A stretch of DNA of 64,000 nt from Taibaiella lutea. GTDB lineage: Bacteria > Bacteroidota > Bacteroidia > Chitinophagales > Chitinophagaceae. The notes under the pieces are model-generated. The model did no database searches. It worked only from the letters and a program-made list of their open reading frames with translations, and was not told where the DNA came from. Positions 1 to 9,254 of this stretch are shown here, piece after piece. Within the stretch, counting starts at the first letter, position 1. Each line of letters starts with the position of its first letter. Position numbers and translations under genes: made by a program. The DNA is taken from positions 1,143,990 through 1,207,989 of the forward strand of contig NZ_VWSH01000001.1 of the NCBI RefSeq assembly GCF_008629695.1, read 5' to 3'.

Positions 1-1090
1 AGAGGCTGAAATTAAAGCGATGCCTAAGGAATCCATTATTCTGGAAGAAGTGGGTTATAACGAAACACAGCGCATTGATTCTACCCGTTCTGATGAGAAA
101 GGACATTTTGTGCTTTCCGGAATTTACAAAGAACCTGCACTTTGCCGTGTAAGGATTGGAGATCAGTTTATTCTGGTTGTTATTGACGGCGAGCAAATCG
201 ATATAAAAGGCAACTGGAACGATTTACAAGGCTACACATCCAATAATTCCCCCGGAAGTACCAGCTTAGCCAATTTCTACAAAAATTATATTGTTGCGAT
301 AAAAGACATACTGGCCCTGCAAATGGTAACAGACAGTATGAATAATTCCAATGCAGCTGACAGTGTATTGACGCCCGTTAAAAAAGAACTGGAAGCTAAG
401 ACTGTTGTACTGAATACATTTATAAAAAACTACGCAGATACTACCAAAAGTTTACCCGTTGCCCTTTTCGCAGCAAGCAAATTCTTGTCTGAAGCAGGAG
501 AAATAGACTATCTGCAAAAATTTGCAGCTAATCTGCCGCAGCGGTTTCAAAAGACAAACCTGTCCATAGAATTTCAGGAAAAAGTAAAAAAAGCTGCTGC
601 CAATGAACCTAAACTGATAGCTCCAAGCATTGGTTCCATCGCACCTGATTTTACATTGACATCACTTGATAATAAAAGTATTTCTTTAAAAGATTTCAGA
701 GGCAAGTATGTCCTGGTTGATTTTTGGGCATCATGGTGTGTTCCCTGCAGAGGCGAAAACCCTAATGTAGTAGCAGCCTACAAGGAATTTAAAGATAAAA
801 ACTTCACTGTTCTCGGCATTTCACTGGACAGCGAAAAAGACAAATGGCAACAGGCTGTAATGAAAGATAGTTTGACCTGGCAACATGTCAGCGAATTAAA
901 AGGCTGGGAATCGACAGTAGCAATGGTGTATGGTGTCCGTTCTATTCCATCCAACTTTCTTATAGATCCTGCCGGTAAAATCGTTGCAATGAATCTGCGT
1001 GGCGATGATTTAAAGAGAACGCTATCAGACAAACTCAATCCACCTCTGGCTACCAATAACAAAACGGAGAAACCGGTTACAGCAAAATAG
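1..1090 (+). CDS. TlpA-like thiol-disulfide oxidoreductase with DUF4369-type N-terminus (5' partial)
   Basis: A periplasmic thioredoxin-fold protein. The reading frame is open leftward past the first ATG (position 20) to the window edge (codons EAEIKA precede it), so the signal peptide and true start lie outside the window. The N-terminal part (about residues 1-110) is beta-rich and resembles the DUF4369 domain that precedes TlpA domains in Bacteroidota. The C-terminal part begins near IAPDFTLTSLDNKSISLKDF and carries the redox motif WCVPC, with Cys codons at 737-739 and 746-748. The cis-Pro loop is seen in VRSIPSNFLIDP. Family members reduce or isomerise disulfides in the periplasm; the substrate here is unknown. 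It converges with the lipid kinase gene, 12 bp away. The family call is solid, the precise role is not. Confidence 0.88.
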   Translation, partial: EAEIKAMPKESIILEEVGYNETQRIDSTRSDEKGHFVLSGIYKEPALCRVRIGDQFILVVIDGEQIDIKGNWNDLQGYTSNNSPGSTSLANFYKNYIVAIKDILALQMVTDSMNNSNAADSVLTPVKKELEAKTVVLNTFIKNYADTTKSLPVALFAASKFLSEAGEIDYLQKFAANLPQRFQKTNLSIEFQEKVKKAAANEPKLIAPSIGSIAPDFTLTSLDNKSISLKDFRGKYVLVDFWASWCVPCRGENPNVVAAYKEFKDKNFTVLGISLDSEKDKWQQAVMKDSLTWQHVSELKGWESTVAMVYGVRSIPSNFLIDPAGKIVAMNLRGDDLKRTLSDKLNPPLATNNKTEKPVTAK

Positions 1091-1102
1091 GTCTCAGTCC
1101 TC

Positions 1103-1975
1103 TTAGGGAATTATTACATGAAGGCTTGCGGGCTGCATTTCAATTTTCACCTCAGTACCACATTTATAAACATCGCCATCCATTTGCAAAAGGCTTAGTT
1201 CCGGATGGCGGATGGTAATGCTTCGCCCCTTAAAATGAAGCACATATTTGCTTTTCAGAATAGAACCGTTAAATGCACGTATGGCGATAACAGCGCCTAA
1301 AATTTTCGGATATTTCTTTATAATTACAATATCAAACAACCCATCCTGCAGATCTGCATGTGGCGCAATCTTGAAATTATAGCCGAATTGCGCCGCATTT
1401 GCGACCGTAAGTATAAATGCTTTCTCCTTTATGGGCGTACCGTCCACTTCTATTTGCCAGACCTTCTCTTTGTACATCCATAAATATTTGGTTACAATCC
1501 AGCTATAAATAGCCATGCCGCGCCGGTTGCTTTTGGCAAATTTACGTGCCACCAATGCATCAAAACCAACGCCCGCATTACTTACAAATATTTTCCCGTC
1601 TGCTTTACCTAAATCAATGGTAATTTTCTTCTCTTTATTTATCAACTGGATGGCTTTCGCGCTGTCCAACGGAATCTTCATGCTTCTTGCAAGACCATTT
1701 CCTGAACCCTTGGGAATGATAGCCAATGCAGCATTTGTATTGTGCAAACCCGCAATCACATCGTTAACCGAACCATCGCCACCTACTGCAACGATGATAT
1801 GAAATCCATCGGCAGCACCTTGCCTGGCAATTTCAGTGCCATGCTTTGCATATTCGGTATGCGCTATCTTATATTCAAATATGGAATGGTCCAGATTCTG
1901 GTCTATCAGGCTTTTTAATGCTTTCACCCTATCCATGCCCGACTTGGGATTGATGATAAAAAGTATTTTCTTCAT
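1103..1975 (-). CDS. Diacylglycerol/lipid kinase family protein (DagK/YegS type)
   Basis: A 290-residue protein of the diacylglycerol kinase catalytic-domain family, which uses ATP to phosphorylate lipids such as diacylglycerol or sphingosine-type bases. Visible motifs are the N-terminal FIINPKSG, the nucleotide-binding loop GGDGSVNDV (Ser replaces the more usual Thr) and PKGSGNGLAR, followed by the beta-sandwich half with NAGVGFDALVA. Length is normal for the family. It lies 9 bp downstream of nadC on the same strand, so the two are probably co-transcribed although no functional link is obvious. The actual lipid substrate cannot be read from sequence. Confidence 0.88.
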   Translation of the reverse strand: MKKILFIINPKSGMDRVKALKSLIDQNLDHSIFEYKIAHTEYAKHGTEIARQGAADGFHIIVAVGGDGSVNDVIAGLHNTNAALAIIPKGSGNGLARSMKIPLDSAKAIQLINKEKKITIDLGKADGKIFVSNAGVGFDALVARKFAKSNRRGMAIYSWIVTKYLWMYKEKVWQIEVDGTPIKEKAFILTVANAAQFGYNFKIAPHADLQDGLFDIVIIKKYPKILGAVIAIRAFNGSILKSKYVLHFKGRSITIRHPELSLLQMDGDVYKCGTEVKIEMQPASLHVIIP

Positions 1976-1984
1976 TCAGTAAAA

Positions 1985-2827
1985 TCAGGAATTAAAGGTT
2001 GCTTTCAAGCTCAAATCAAGACTGACAGCATGATGTGTTAATGCACCTACAGAAATAAAATCAACGCCGGTTGCCGCATAAGATTCAATATTCTCCAATT
2101 GTATGCCACCAGATGCTTCCGTTTCATATTGCCCGTCAATCATTTCCAGCGCCTTACTAATCTGTTCGGGCGTATAATTATCCAGCATAATCCGGTGTAC
2201 ATTCCCGACTTCCAAAACACGCGCCACATCTTCAACAGAACGCGTTTCCACTTCTATTTTCAAATCCAGGTTATTTGCTTTCAGATATTCATTTGTCTTT
2301 ATGATAGCAGCCTCAATACCGCCGCAATAATCAATATGGTTATCTTTCAGCATTACCATATCATAAAGCCCCATTCTGTGATTGTAGCCGCCGCCAATAC
2401 GAACCGCCTCTTTTTCAAACCAACGGAACAAGGGCGTTGTTTTACGGGTATCTAAAATTTTCGTGTTATAATTCCTGATTTTATCAACATATACATCTGT
2501 CAGGGTTGCTATGCCGCTCATGCGCTGCATGCAGTTCAGCGCTAACCTTTCTGCTTTTAAAATCGTATGCACCTTTGCTTCGACATCAAAAGCAATTTCA
2601 CCAAAGACAATACGCTCGCCGTCATTTTTATAAGCACGGAAAACAGCATCCGGTTCCAGGTATTGAAATATTCTGGCTGCAACATCCATTCCTGCAAGTA
2701 TGCCTTCTTCTTTTATTTTAAGAACGGCTTTACCTCTTGTATCTGCCGGAATACAGGCAAGTGTGGAATAATCGCCAGAAGCAACGTCTTCTTCCAAAGC
2801 CCTTTCAATGAATGTTGTAATGTCCAT
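1985..2827 (-). CDS. nadC: Nicotinate-nucleotide diphosphorylase (carboxylating)
   Basis: Quinolinate phosphoribosyltransferase, a step of NAD synthesis: quinolinate plus PRPP gives nicotinate mononucleotide, CO2 and PPi. The 280-residue length is normal. Diagnostic motifs are EDVASGDYSTLACIP near the N-terminus, the PRPP/quinolinate-binding segment LDTRKTTP, HRMGLYDMVMLKDNH, and the C-terminal EASGGIQLENI and GVDFISVGALTHH of the type II PRTase alpha/beta barrel. Neighbours do not include nadA or nadB. The lipid kinase gene follows after 9 bp and is probably in the same transcript. Confidence 0.95.
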   Translation of the reverse strand: MDITTFIERALEEDVASGDYSTLACIPADTRGKAVLKIKEEGILAGMDVAARIFQYLEPDAVFRAYKNDGERIVFGEIAFDVEAKVHTILKAERLALNCMQRMSGIATLTDVYVDKIRNYNTKILDTRKTTPLFRWFEKEAVRIGGGYNHRMGLYDMVMLKDNHIDYCGGIEAAIIKTNEYLKANNLDLKIEVETRSVEDVARVLEVGNVHRIMLDNYTPEQISKALEMIDGQYETEASGGIQLENIESYAATGVDFISVGALTHHAVSLDLSLKATFNS

Positions 2828-2971
2828 AGCCTTATTTTAGGACGGCAAAGATAAAGGTTATTCGTTGTTTCGGCTGTATTCAAAAAATCGATGGGCAAAT
2901 GCGTTAATCGTCCAATGCCGGAATTTAAAACATCTTTAGGGCTGAATTACCAAGGATTCCTTAAGATTGTT

Positions 2972-2979
2972 TAATTTTG
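2972..2979 (+). promoter_or_regulatory. Bacteroidota-type -7 box (TAATTTTG)
   Basis: Matches the TANNTTTG -7 consensus of Bacteroidota primary sigma factor promoters, about 60 bp upstream of the TonB-like gene. No clear -33 TTTG at ideal spacing was seen. Confidence 0.45.
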
Positions 2980-3037
2980 AAAATTGCCTTTAATATGGAA
3001 ACAGAATCATAAGTGCATCTTTTTAAAAATTGGTTTC

Positions 3038-3892
3038 ATGAATTTTGAACAAAAGAAGAATACAAAAGCTGCGGCATGGACTATAGGCATCCATACGGTG
3101 CTGTTGTTGATTTTTATATTATGTAAATACACCATGCCTGCCGAAGCAAAAGTGGAAGACATGGGCATGGAAGTAAATCTGGGCACATCAGACAATGGTT
3201 CCGGCACAGATCAGCCCGAAGCAATGGATGACCCTGCTGCTGCCAATGCAGCTACCGCTACCAACGCTGCGGCGGCTTCCGCCAGTAACGACAAAGAAAT
3301 AAATACTACGGAAGATAATGATGCGCCTTCGGTAAACATTACTCATCCAAAGCCGGTAAATAAGCCCAATACACAACCCGTTAATAATACAACTAACAGG
3401 AAACCTTCCGTTTCTAATAACAATTCCAGTGCCGCCACTACCGCACCTGCCCAATCACCGAGATATGTTTATCCGGGAGCTACAGGCAAAGGCGGCAATA
3501 GCGCACAGCAAAATACGCCCGGCACCAGCGAAGGCATCGGGACCGGCAATGGCGATATGGGTGTGCCAGGCGGAACACCCGGCGCATCAAATTATACCGG
3601 CACACCGGGCGCAGGTGGAGGTTCTTCCATGCGTGTTTCCATTGCAGGCAGGAGTTTAGTGAATCGCCCTGATCCAAAAGCAGAATTTAAGGAAGGCGGC
3701 CAGGTGGTGATTCACGTAACGGTAAACAGAGATGGTGTCATAACGGACTCAAGAGTCGTAAGGGCGGCTAACGCAACCATAAGGGCATTGGCTTTAAAGA
3801 AATTATCAGGTGTGAAATTCAATAAATCCGCAAACGCTCCGGCAGAACAATTTGGCGATATTACTTTCGATTTCAGGGCTACAAGGAAATAG
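3038..3892 (+). CDS. TonB-like energy-transducer/periplasmic bridging protein
   Basis: A 284-residue protein. The start is placed at MNFEQKKNTK because the longer frame upstream lacks a plausible N-terminus. It has one N-terminal membrane helix (about residues 12-32, AAAWTIGIHTVLLLIFILCKY). A long low-complexity region rich in Ala, Asn, Pro, Gly, Thr and Ser follows (about 45-205). It ends in a small C-terminal domain with GQVVIHVTVNRDGVITDSRVV, resembling the TonB C-terminal fold. Proteins of this shape couple the inner-membrane proton-driven ExbBD motor to outer-membrane receptors. No exbB/exbD is adjacent, so the partner is presumably elsewhere. The gene is monocistronic and ends at a strong terminator. 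Confidence 0.75.
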   Translation: MNFEQKKNTKAAAWTIGIHTVLLLIFILCKYTMPAEAKVEDMGMEVNLGTSDNGSGTDQPEAMDDPAAANAATATNAAAASASNDKEINTTEDNDAPSVNITHPKPVNKPNTQPVNNTTNRKPSVSNNNSSAATTAPAQSPRYVYPGATGKGGNSAQQNTPGTSEGIGTGNGDMGVPGGTPGASNYTGTPGAGGGSSMRVSIAGRSLVNRPDPKAEFKEGGQVVIHVTVNRDGVITDSRVVRAANATIRALALKKLSGVKFNKSANAPAEQFGDITFDFRATRK

Positions 3893-3916
3893 ACTTCATA
3901 AAAATATCTGCAGGAA

Positions 3917-3950
3917 ACGGATGCTTTTTTAAAAGCATCCGTTTTTTTAC
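3917..3950 (+). terminator. Rho-independent terminator after the TonB-like gene
   Basis: Perfect 12-bp stem ACGGATGCTTTT / AAAAGCATCCGT with a 2-nt apex, followed by a run of seven T. Confidence 0.85.
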
Positions 3951-4072
3951 CGGAAGATTTCAGATATTGACTTTTGTTATCGATAAGCAGTCTGAATATG
4001 CTATAATATCACTTTAAGATTTCTTTTCTAAAACCGGCATTTATCATTCTTCCAAAGATTATTTTTTTAGCG

Positions 4073-4080
4073 TACTTTTG
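4073..4080 (+). promoter_or_regulatory. -7 box (TACTTTTG) of the carB-type gene
   Basis: Matches TANNTTTG, 49 bp upstream of the start. The intervening leader (4086-4099) contains a small GC hairpin, GAACG-GCTC-CGTTC, followed by TTTTT. It is too close to the expected transcript start to be a convincing attenuator. Confidence 0.55.
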
Positions 4081-4129
4081 CGCCCGAACGGCTCCGTTCT
4101 TTTTCTAATAAAATTACATTTTACCAGAA

Positions 4130-5791
4130 ATGCCATTAGATACTTCCATCAAATCAGTACTTATTATCGGTTCAGGACCCATTGTTATCGGTCAGGCTTG
4201 CGAATTTGATTATTCCGGTTCCCAGGCTGCACGCAGCTTGCGCGAAGAAGGCATAAAGGTCATCCTGATCAATTCCAATCCCGCAACTATCATGACTGAC
4301 CCAATTGTTGCAGATAAAGTTTATTTGTGGCCTTTGACACCGGAAAGCATTGATAAAATCCTGGAAGAAAATGATATTGATGCAGTACTTCCCACAATGG
4401 GCGGGCAAACTGCATTGAATCTTGCTAAAGAGTGTGAGGAACTGGCAATATGGGAAAAGCACAACGTACGTTTAATCGGAGTGGATATAAAGGCTATTGA
4501 CAAAGCAGAAGACCGCGACCTTTTCCGTAACTGGATGTTGGAAATGAATATTCCGGTAGCACCTGCAAGGGTTGCAAACTCTATGCTGGAAGGAAAAGAA
4601 TTTGCGCAGGAAGTCGGCATTCCCCTGGTAATCCGCCCTTCATTCACGCTTGGCGGTAGCGGCGGCGGATTCGTGAAACACAAAGACGAACTGGAAGCTG
4701 CATTGGAAGCAGGTTTGAAAGCTTCGCCCATACACGAGGTTTTGGTAGAAAAAGCTGTTTTGGGTTGGAAAGAATTTGAATTGGAGCTATTGCGCGATGC
4801 GAATGATAACGTGGTAATTATCTGTACGGTAGAGAATTTTGACCCTATGGGCATCCATACCGGAGACAGCATTACCGTTGCCCCTGCTATGACGCTGAGC
4901 GATACCGCTTTTCAGTTGATGCGTAATACCGCAATTGACATGATGCGTAATTTAGGCAACTTTGCAGGTGGCTGTAATGTGCAATTTGCATTAAATCCTG
5001 AAACAGAAGAAATCATTGCGATTGAAATCAATCCGCGTGTAAGCCGTTCTTCTGCGCTGGCATCAAAAGCTACGGGTTATCCGATTGCTAAAATTGCGGC
5101 GAAACTGGCTGTAGGATATTTCCTGGATGAATTGAAAAATCAGATTACAGAAACAACTTCCGCATATTTTGAACCGGCACTGGATTATGTAATAGTAAAA
5201 ATGCCACGTTGGAATTTTGATAAATTCAAAGGTGCAGACGATACTTTAGGCTTGCAAATGAAATCTGTGGGCGAAGTAATGGCTATTGGCCGTACATTCC
5301 CCGAAGCATTGCAAAAAGCCTGCCAAAGCCTGGAGAACAATGCAACCGGCCTGAGCTCTATAAGCCGCAGCAAAATGCGTCCGGAAGAACTGATGGAATA
5401 CCTGAAGCGCCCTACATGGGATCGTGTTTTCAGGATCAAAGAAGCGTTGGATGCCGGTATTTCCATCAAGACCATTCGCGAACTTACGCTGATTGATCGT
5501 TGGTTCCTGTATCAGATTCAGGACATTGTTAATCTGGAACGCAAAATTCAATCTTACCAGCATCTGGATAAATTACCTTTGGAATTATTGAGAGAAGCCA
5601 AGCAAATGGGCTTCAGTGATGAACAAATTGCCGATTCGGTAAAAGACTGTACTGCCGAAGAAGTATATGAAAAAAGAAAAGCAGCAGGTATAACCCGCGT
5701 ATTTAAAATGGTGGATACCTGCAGTGCAGAGTTTGAAGCAAAAACACCTTATTTCTATAGCAGCTTTGAAACTTTAGCTACGAACGTTTAA
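4130..5791 (+). CDS. carB: Carbamoyl-phosphate synthase large subunit, N-terminal half only
   Basis: This 553-residue protein matches only the first half of CarB (about 1070 residues when complete). That half holds the carboxyphosphate-forming ATP-grasp domain and the oligomerisation domain. Visible are the N-terminal preATP-grasp motif GSGPIVIGQACEFDYSGSQA, INSNPATIMTDP, the ATP-grasp segment PSFTLGGSGGG and EINPRVSRSSALASKATGYP. The sequence ends just after VDTCSAEFEAKTPYFYSSFE, which is the normal junction before the second half, and a terminator follows at once. The carbamate-phosphorylating half and the allosteric domain are absent from the window. It is therefore either one subunit of a split CarB, as in some archaea and Aquifex, or a truncated gene. 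The clean domain boundary favours a natural split. Confidence 0.9.
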   Translation: MPLDTSIKSVLIIGSGPIVIGQACEFDYSGSQAARSLREEGIKVILINSNPATIMTDPIVADKVYLWPLTPESIDKILEENDIDAVLPTMGGQTALNLAKECEELAIWEKHNVRLIGVDIKAIDKAEDRDLFRNWMLEMNIPVAPARVANSMLEGKEFAQEVGIPLVIRPSFTLGGSGGGFVKHKDELEAALEAGLKASPIHEVLVEKAVLGWKEFELELLRDANDNVVIICTVENFDPMGIHTGDSITVAPAMTLSDTAFQLMRNTAIDMMRNLGNFAGGCNVQFALNPETEEIIAIEINPRVSRSSALASKATGYPIAKIAAKLAVGYFLDELKNQITETTSAYFEPALDYVIVKMPRWNFDKFKGADDTLGLQMKSVGEVMAIGRTFPEALQKACQSLENNATGLSSISRSKMRPEELMEYLKRPTWDRVFRIKEALDAGISIKTIRELTLIDRWFLYQIQDIVNLERKIQSYQHLDKLPLELLREAKQMGFSDEQIADSVKDCTAEEVYEKRKAAGITRVFKMVDTCSAEFEAKTPYFYSSFETLATNV

Positions 5792-5805
5792 ATTTTTAAT
5801 CAATA

Positions 5806-5848
5806 AATCAAAAGGGCGCAAATCATTCGATTTACGCCCTTTTGATTT
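5806..5848 (+). terminator. Terminator after the carB half-gene
   Basis: Long inverted repeat ATCAAAAGGGCG / CGCCCTTTTGAT extended by AAAT/ATTT around a CATTCG loop. It lies 14 bp after the stop codon and is symmetric enough to act in both directions. Confidence 0.8.
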
Positions 5849-5887
5849 ATATCTGAAATCTCAGCTATTAAACAAATGCGTTAATAA

Positions 5888-6329
5888 TAGTTTCAAATTT
5901 GTTACCATAATTAACATAAAAATGAAATAATTTCACTTATTTGGTAATATAATTAACTTTTTAGGCAATATAATTAACTTATCTGTTAATTTAATTAACT
6001 CATTTGTAAATTAATTTAACTTTTATGACACTATAATTATCATTTGAATTAATAAAATTCACTTATTTAAGAATAGATTTAACTCTATTGACAATTAAGT
6101 TTACATTTTAGTGAATTAATTTCATTTATATGATACTAAAATTCACTCTTATGATACTAAAATTAATTTTTATGACACTAAAATTAATTTTATTGATACT
6201 TACACTTACATAGAAGTGAATTAATTTAACTTATGTGATAATTTAATTCACTTATTTGACAATTAATTTAACTTATTTGACAATTAAATTTACATCCAAG
6301 TTAAATTAATTCACTTTTTTGAGAATAAA
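5888..6329. repeat. Degenerate 21-bp tandem array, about 21 units, very AT-rich
   Basis: This intergenic block of about 440 bp resolves into about 21 consecutive units, nearly all exactly 21 bp, one 22 bp (6287-6308). Typical units are AATTCACTTATTTGACAATT(A) at 6245 and ATTTAACTTATTTGACAATT(A) at 6266. The loose core is an (A)ATT(A/C)ACTTAT-like half followed by TTGACAATTA or ATGAYACTAA. Units differ from each other at many positions, yet the phase is kept across the whole block. Every frame on both strands meets stop codons, so it is not coding as it stands. The spacing equals two helical turns, which would put each unit on the same DNA face. Function unknown. Confidence 0.85.
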
Positions 6330-6362
6330 ACTATCAAAATGCGTTCATTGTCTGTTAAGTTA

Positions 6363-9080
6363 TTAATAACTCAGAGGAGAAATACTGGTCTTCCTTGTCA
6401 GTTTTAAATCCTGAAGCATGGCAGATTTTACCTGAAGCAGGAAGGAGAAGCTACGGTAGGTACCAAAAGGAACAAGATTCAGGCTCATTTGCCAGCAATG
6501 CAAATCTCTGGAAATAGCCAGGTTGGCGCCGGGAATAGATACTTTCTTAAATTCCTGAAATTGCAGCGGAAAATCGGCAGTTACTTTCCAGCGTTCTGTA
6601 AGGTTAAAGCCACCGCGAAAAATCAGATTGGGCGTAGGTGTCATTATACTTGAGGTACTTGTCGCGATAGTCGCATCATACCTTCTTACCACAGAAAGAC
6701 CACCGGTTATAGAAAGGTTCCAGGGAATATTAAAATCATAATAGTTGTTATAACCGCCGTTGCTCAACAGCCTGTTGACCTCATCACTGTTTTTCTTTGC
6801 ATCTTCCTGTTCCTGCTCATTCTTTTTATCGCCCTGAAAACTCATGCTGAAGCTAAGGTTGGCACTGTTTATCTGTGCAAGCCCTCTGCCCGCACCCAAT
6901 AAATATTGTTTGGTTTGCCTGCCTCCCACATACACATAAGGCGTAAACAAAGCGCTTGCGCTGATATTTATCGTGTTCAGAATATTGGTACTGAAGCTCA
7001 TGTTAATATTGGACAGATTACAGGAATCGGCAAACATGTTGTAGAATCCGTTAATCGAGAAGTTATCAATCAGGCTGACATTTTTTGTGGAAGCATTGCC
7101 TGCCGTATCCTTATTACGCACTTTTACCTGAAGGTTATTATCGAGTCCGAAGGTTATGGAACCCGCCGGATCGGGTGTGACTGGAGGGCCGCCCAAAGGA
7201 CTGAAAGCATAAGGAGAGCTATAGGTCGTTCTGTCGTAAAAATCCTGCGTCTGGTATAAATAATTGAAAGGTGCATGTTTATAACCCGGAGTGTAGGAAA
7301 GACCTATCCTTGGCGTCATCACGTGGCGTATTCCCGCAATTTTTCCGCTCTTAAACATTTTCATACCATAAATACGTGTGGAAATTCCGGTACTCACACT
7401 TGTGCTTCTGCTCGTAAAGAAACCTGTTTTTAAAACGCTGTCAACGCTCCTGTCGGGCTGTGGGTATAAATAAAGCTGCTTGGTATTCCAGTATTCTGTG
7501 TATGGAATGGAAATATTCCAGTTGAAAAAACGAAACAAATTATAGGTTGCGGAAATGCTTGCCGTATGGTTAATGGCATTATCCATATCCTTAAACTTAA
7601 TATTGTTCAAGCTGAAAAGGGAATCATAAGTATTGTATTCATTGATTCCGGAAACGGCATAGCTAACCGTTATTTTTTCATACCAACGCGGAGTTCCTGT
7701 CATTACTTTTCTCTGGAAAGGAGAAAATTGCCCGAGGTTGAAATTGACAGAAGGCAGGGTGATGGACAATGCACCTGAATTGGTGTTTTGGCTATGCCTT
7801 GCGGCTACCGTTAATGAATATGGTTTGTCCTGCCATGTTTTACCATAAGAGATGGAAGAAGCGTAACTATTTTGCACCTTACTGAGGTAATCTACCTGAT
7901 TGATTCTGTTATAGGAAGAGGTACCAAAATTCACCGACGCACCAAAAGTGGTATTGGGGGTAGCTTTCGGGTCAACTGCATGTGACCAGACAACATTAAA
8001 GTCTCTTGTGCCGCCCGGTTGGCTTTCACCATAACTCGTGCTGCCCGCTGTAGTATAGCTATAATTTATCTGAAAGTTACCGTTGTAATGATAACGATTG
8101 GCATACTGAACATTGTTACGCGAAGCCCAGCTTCCTTTTGAGAAGAAATCGACATACGTTGCCCAGCCAAGATGGTCGCTGATAGCAAAATAGTAGCCCA
8201 GATTCTGCAGGCCGATACCTTTGTAATTATCGAGGTTATAGGTTGGCAAAATAAACCCCGAATGCTGCCCTTGTTTAATCGGGAACATGCCGAAGGGGAA
8301 AAATAAAGGCGTAGGTATATCCATTACCTCCAGATTTGCAGGGCCGGAAGCAATAACCCTGTCAGGAATTACTTTAATCCTCTTTGCCTGGATACCAAAA
8401 TGCGGATGATCCAAATCGCAGGTGGTATAAACACTTTTGTAACCGAAAATAGAACCGTCGGCATTACGTTTTACTTGCTGGCTTATAACATAGCCGTCGC
8501 CGTATTTGGAGTGCGCATTCCTGACTATGGCACGTTTGCTCTGAAAATTATACCGCAAAGTGTCGTAAGTAAAAATCTGATCTCCCTGTTTAAATTCCTG
8601 AACCGATATTTTTTTACCGGCAGTATCTAAAACAGGAATCGCCCAAAGCATATTTTCTTTCTGATAAAAAACCAATACGCCCGATTTTATTTCCAGATCT
8701 TCGTAATTGGCTTTTGCATCGCCATACAGGTAAAAAATTTTATCTTTTACGTTTAAAACAGCCGAGTCTTTGGCGGTTGTATTTACCACAGAAGGCAATG
8801 CATCTTTTGCAATCTTAATGCCTAATTCTTTTTCCTTTGCTTCGACCGAGGCTTCTTTGGGGGTATTGGTACTATCTTTAGGAACGCCATCGAGGTTTCC
8901 GAGGCTAAGGCTGTCTCCGCTCAATGTAATTCCCTTGTCGGGAATGTTTACAGAATCTCTATGCTCCTTTTGCTCCTGCGCATGCAAATTTGTATTCATC
9001 CATAAAGAAAAGATGAATACAAAGAGTACTCGCAGGTTTTTTTTGAAATAGTAAATGGAATATCTAATAGAGCTGCTCAT
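6363..9080 (-). CDS. LptD-like outer-membrane LPS assembly protein
   Basis: A 905-residue outer-membrane protein. A signal peptide precedes a serine/threonine-rich linker. Residues about 110-260 form an OstA-like region (KIFYLYGDAKANYEDLEIKS, GDQIFTYDTLRYN, KSVYTTCDLDHPHFGIQAKR). The rest matches the predicted beta-barrel of LptD-type proteins (PTPLFFPFGMFPIKQGQHSG, then many alternating aromatic strands). LptD inserts lipopolysaccharide or lipooligosaccharide into the outer leaflet. The Bacteroidota homologues are diverged from proteobacterial LptD, so I leave the symbol blank. It is transcribed from a -7 box very near its start, and its 3' end faces the 21-bp array. Confidence 0.82.
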   Translation of the reverse strand: MSSSIRYSIYYFKKNLRVLFVFIFSLWMNTNLHAQEQKEHRDSVNIPDKGITLSGDSLSLGNLDGVPKDSTNTPKEASVEAKEKELGIKIAKDALPSVVNTTAKDSAVLNVKDKIFYLYGDAKANYEDLEIKSGVLVFYQKENMLWAIPVLDTAGKKISVQEFKQGDQIFTYDTLRYNFQSKRAIVRNAHSKYGDGYVISQQVKRNADGSIFGYKSVYTTCDLDHPHFGIQAKRIKVIPDRVIASGPANLEVMDIPTPLFFPFGMFPIKQGQHSGFILPTYNLDNYKGIGLQNLGYYFAISDHLGWATYVDFFSKGSWASRNNVQYANRYHYNGNFQINYSYTTAGSTSYGESQPGGTRDFNVVWSHAVDPKATPNTTFGASVNFGTSSYNRINQVDYLSKVQNSYASSISYGKTWQDKPYSLTVAARHSQNTNSGALSITLPSVNFNLGQFSPFQRKVMTGTPRWYEKITVSYAVSGINEYNTYDSLFSLNNIKFKDMDNAINHTASISATYNLFRFFNWNISIPYTEYWNTKQLYLYPQPDRSVDSVLKTGFFTSRSTSVSTGISTRIYGMKMFKSGKIAGIRHVMTPRIGLSYTPGYKHAPFNYLYQTQDFYDRTTYSSPYAFSPLGGPPVTPDPAGSITFGLDNNLQVKVRNKDTAGNASTKNVSLIDNFSINGFYNMFADSCNLSNINMSFSTNILNTINISASALFTPYVYVGGRQTKQYLLGAGRGLAQINSANLSFSMSFQGDKKNEQEQEDAKKNSDEVNRLLSNGGYNNYYDFNIPWNLSITGGLSVVRRYDATIATSTSSIMTPTPNLIFRGGFNLTERWKVTADFPLQFQEFKKVSIPGANLAISRDLHCWQMSLNLVPFGTYRSFSFLLQVKSAMLQDLKLTRKTSISPLSY

Positions 9081-9089
9081 TTAACGGTG

Positions 9090-9097
9090 CAAAAGTA
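9090..9097 (-). promoter_or_regulatory. -7 box (TACTTTTG, minus strand) of the LptD-like gene
   Basis: TANNTTTG match ending 9 bp before the start codon, which implies a very short or absent leader. Confidence 0.55.
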
Positions 9098-9254
9098 TGT
9101 AGAGTTTTTTTAGCGTAAACAGTATTTTCTGAGGATTTTTTTGATAAAAAAATTAATTTGCAAGTTTTCCAACAATTAAACAGAGAAAAGGGTAAAATAT
9201 TTTACGATTAGCAATAGATTTTAAAAAATCATCCAATAAACAAAAGAAAAGCGA

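Noticed and set aside
4086-4099. Hairpin with T-run in the carB leader as a transcription attenuator
   Set aside because: It lies at the expected transcript start, so too little RNA would exist to control; the stem is only 5 bp.
4130-5791. carB as an ordinary frameshifted pseudogene
   Set aside because: The N-half is intact with all visible motifs, ends at a domain border, and has a proper terminator and promoter. A clean split is the better reading.
5888-6329. CRISPR array
   Set aside because: No alternation of conserved repeats with unique spacers; units are contiguous 21-bp blocks with drift, and no cas genes are present.
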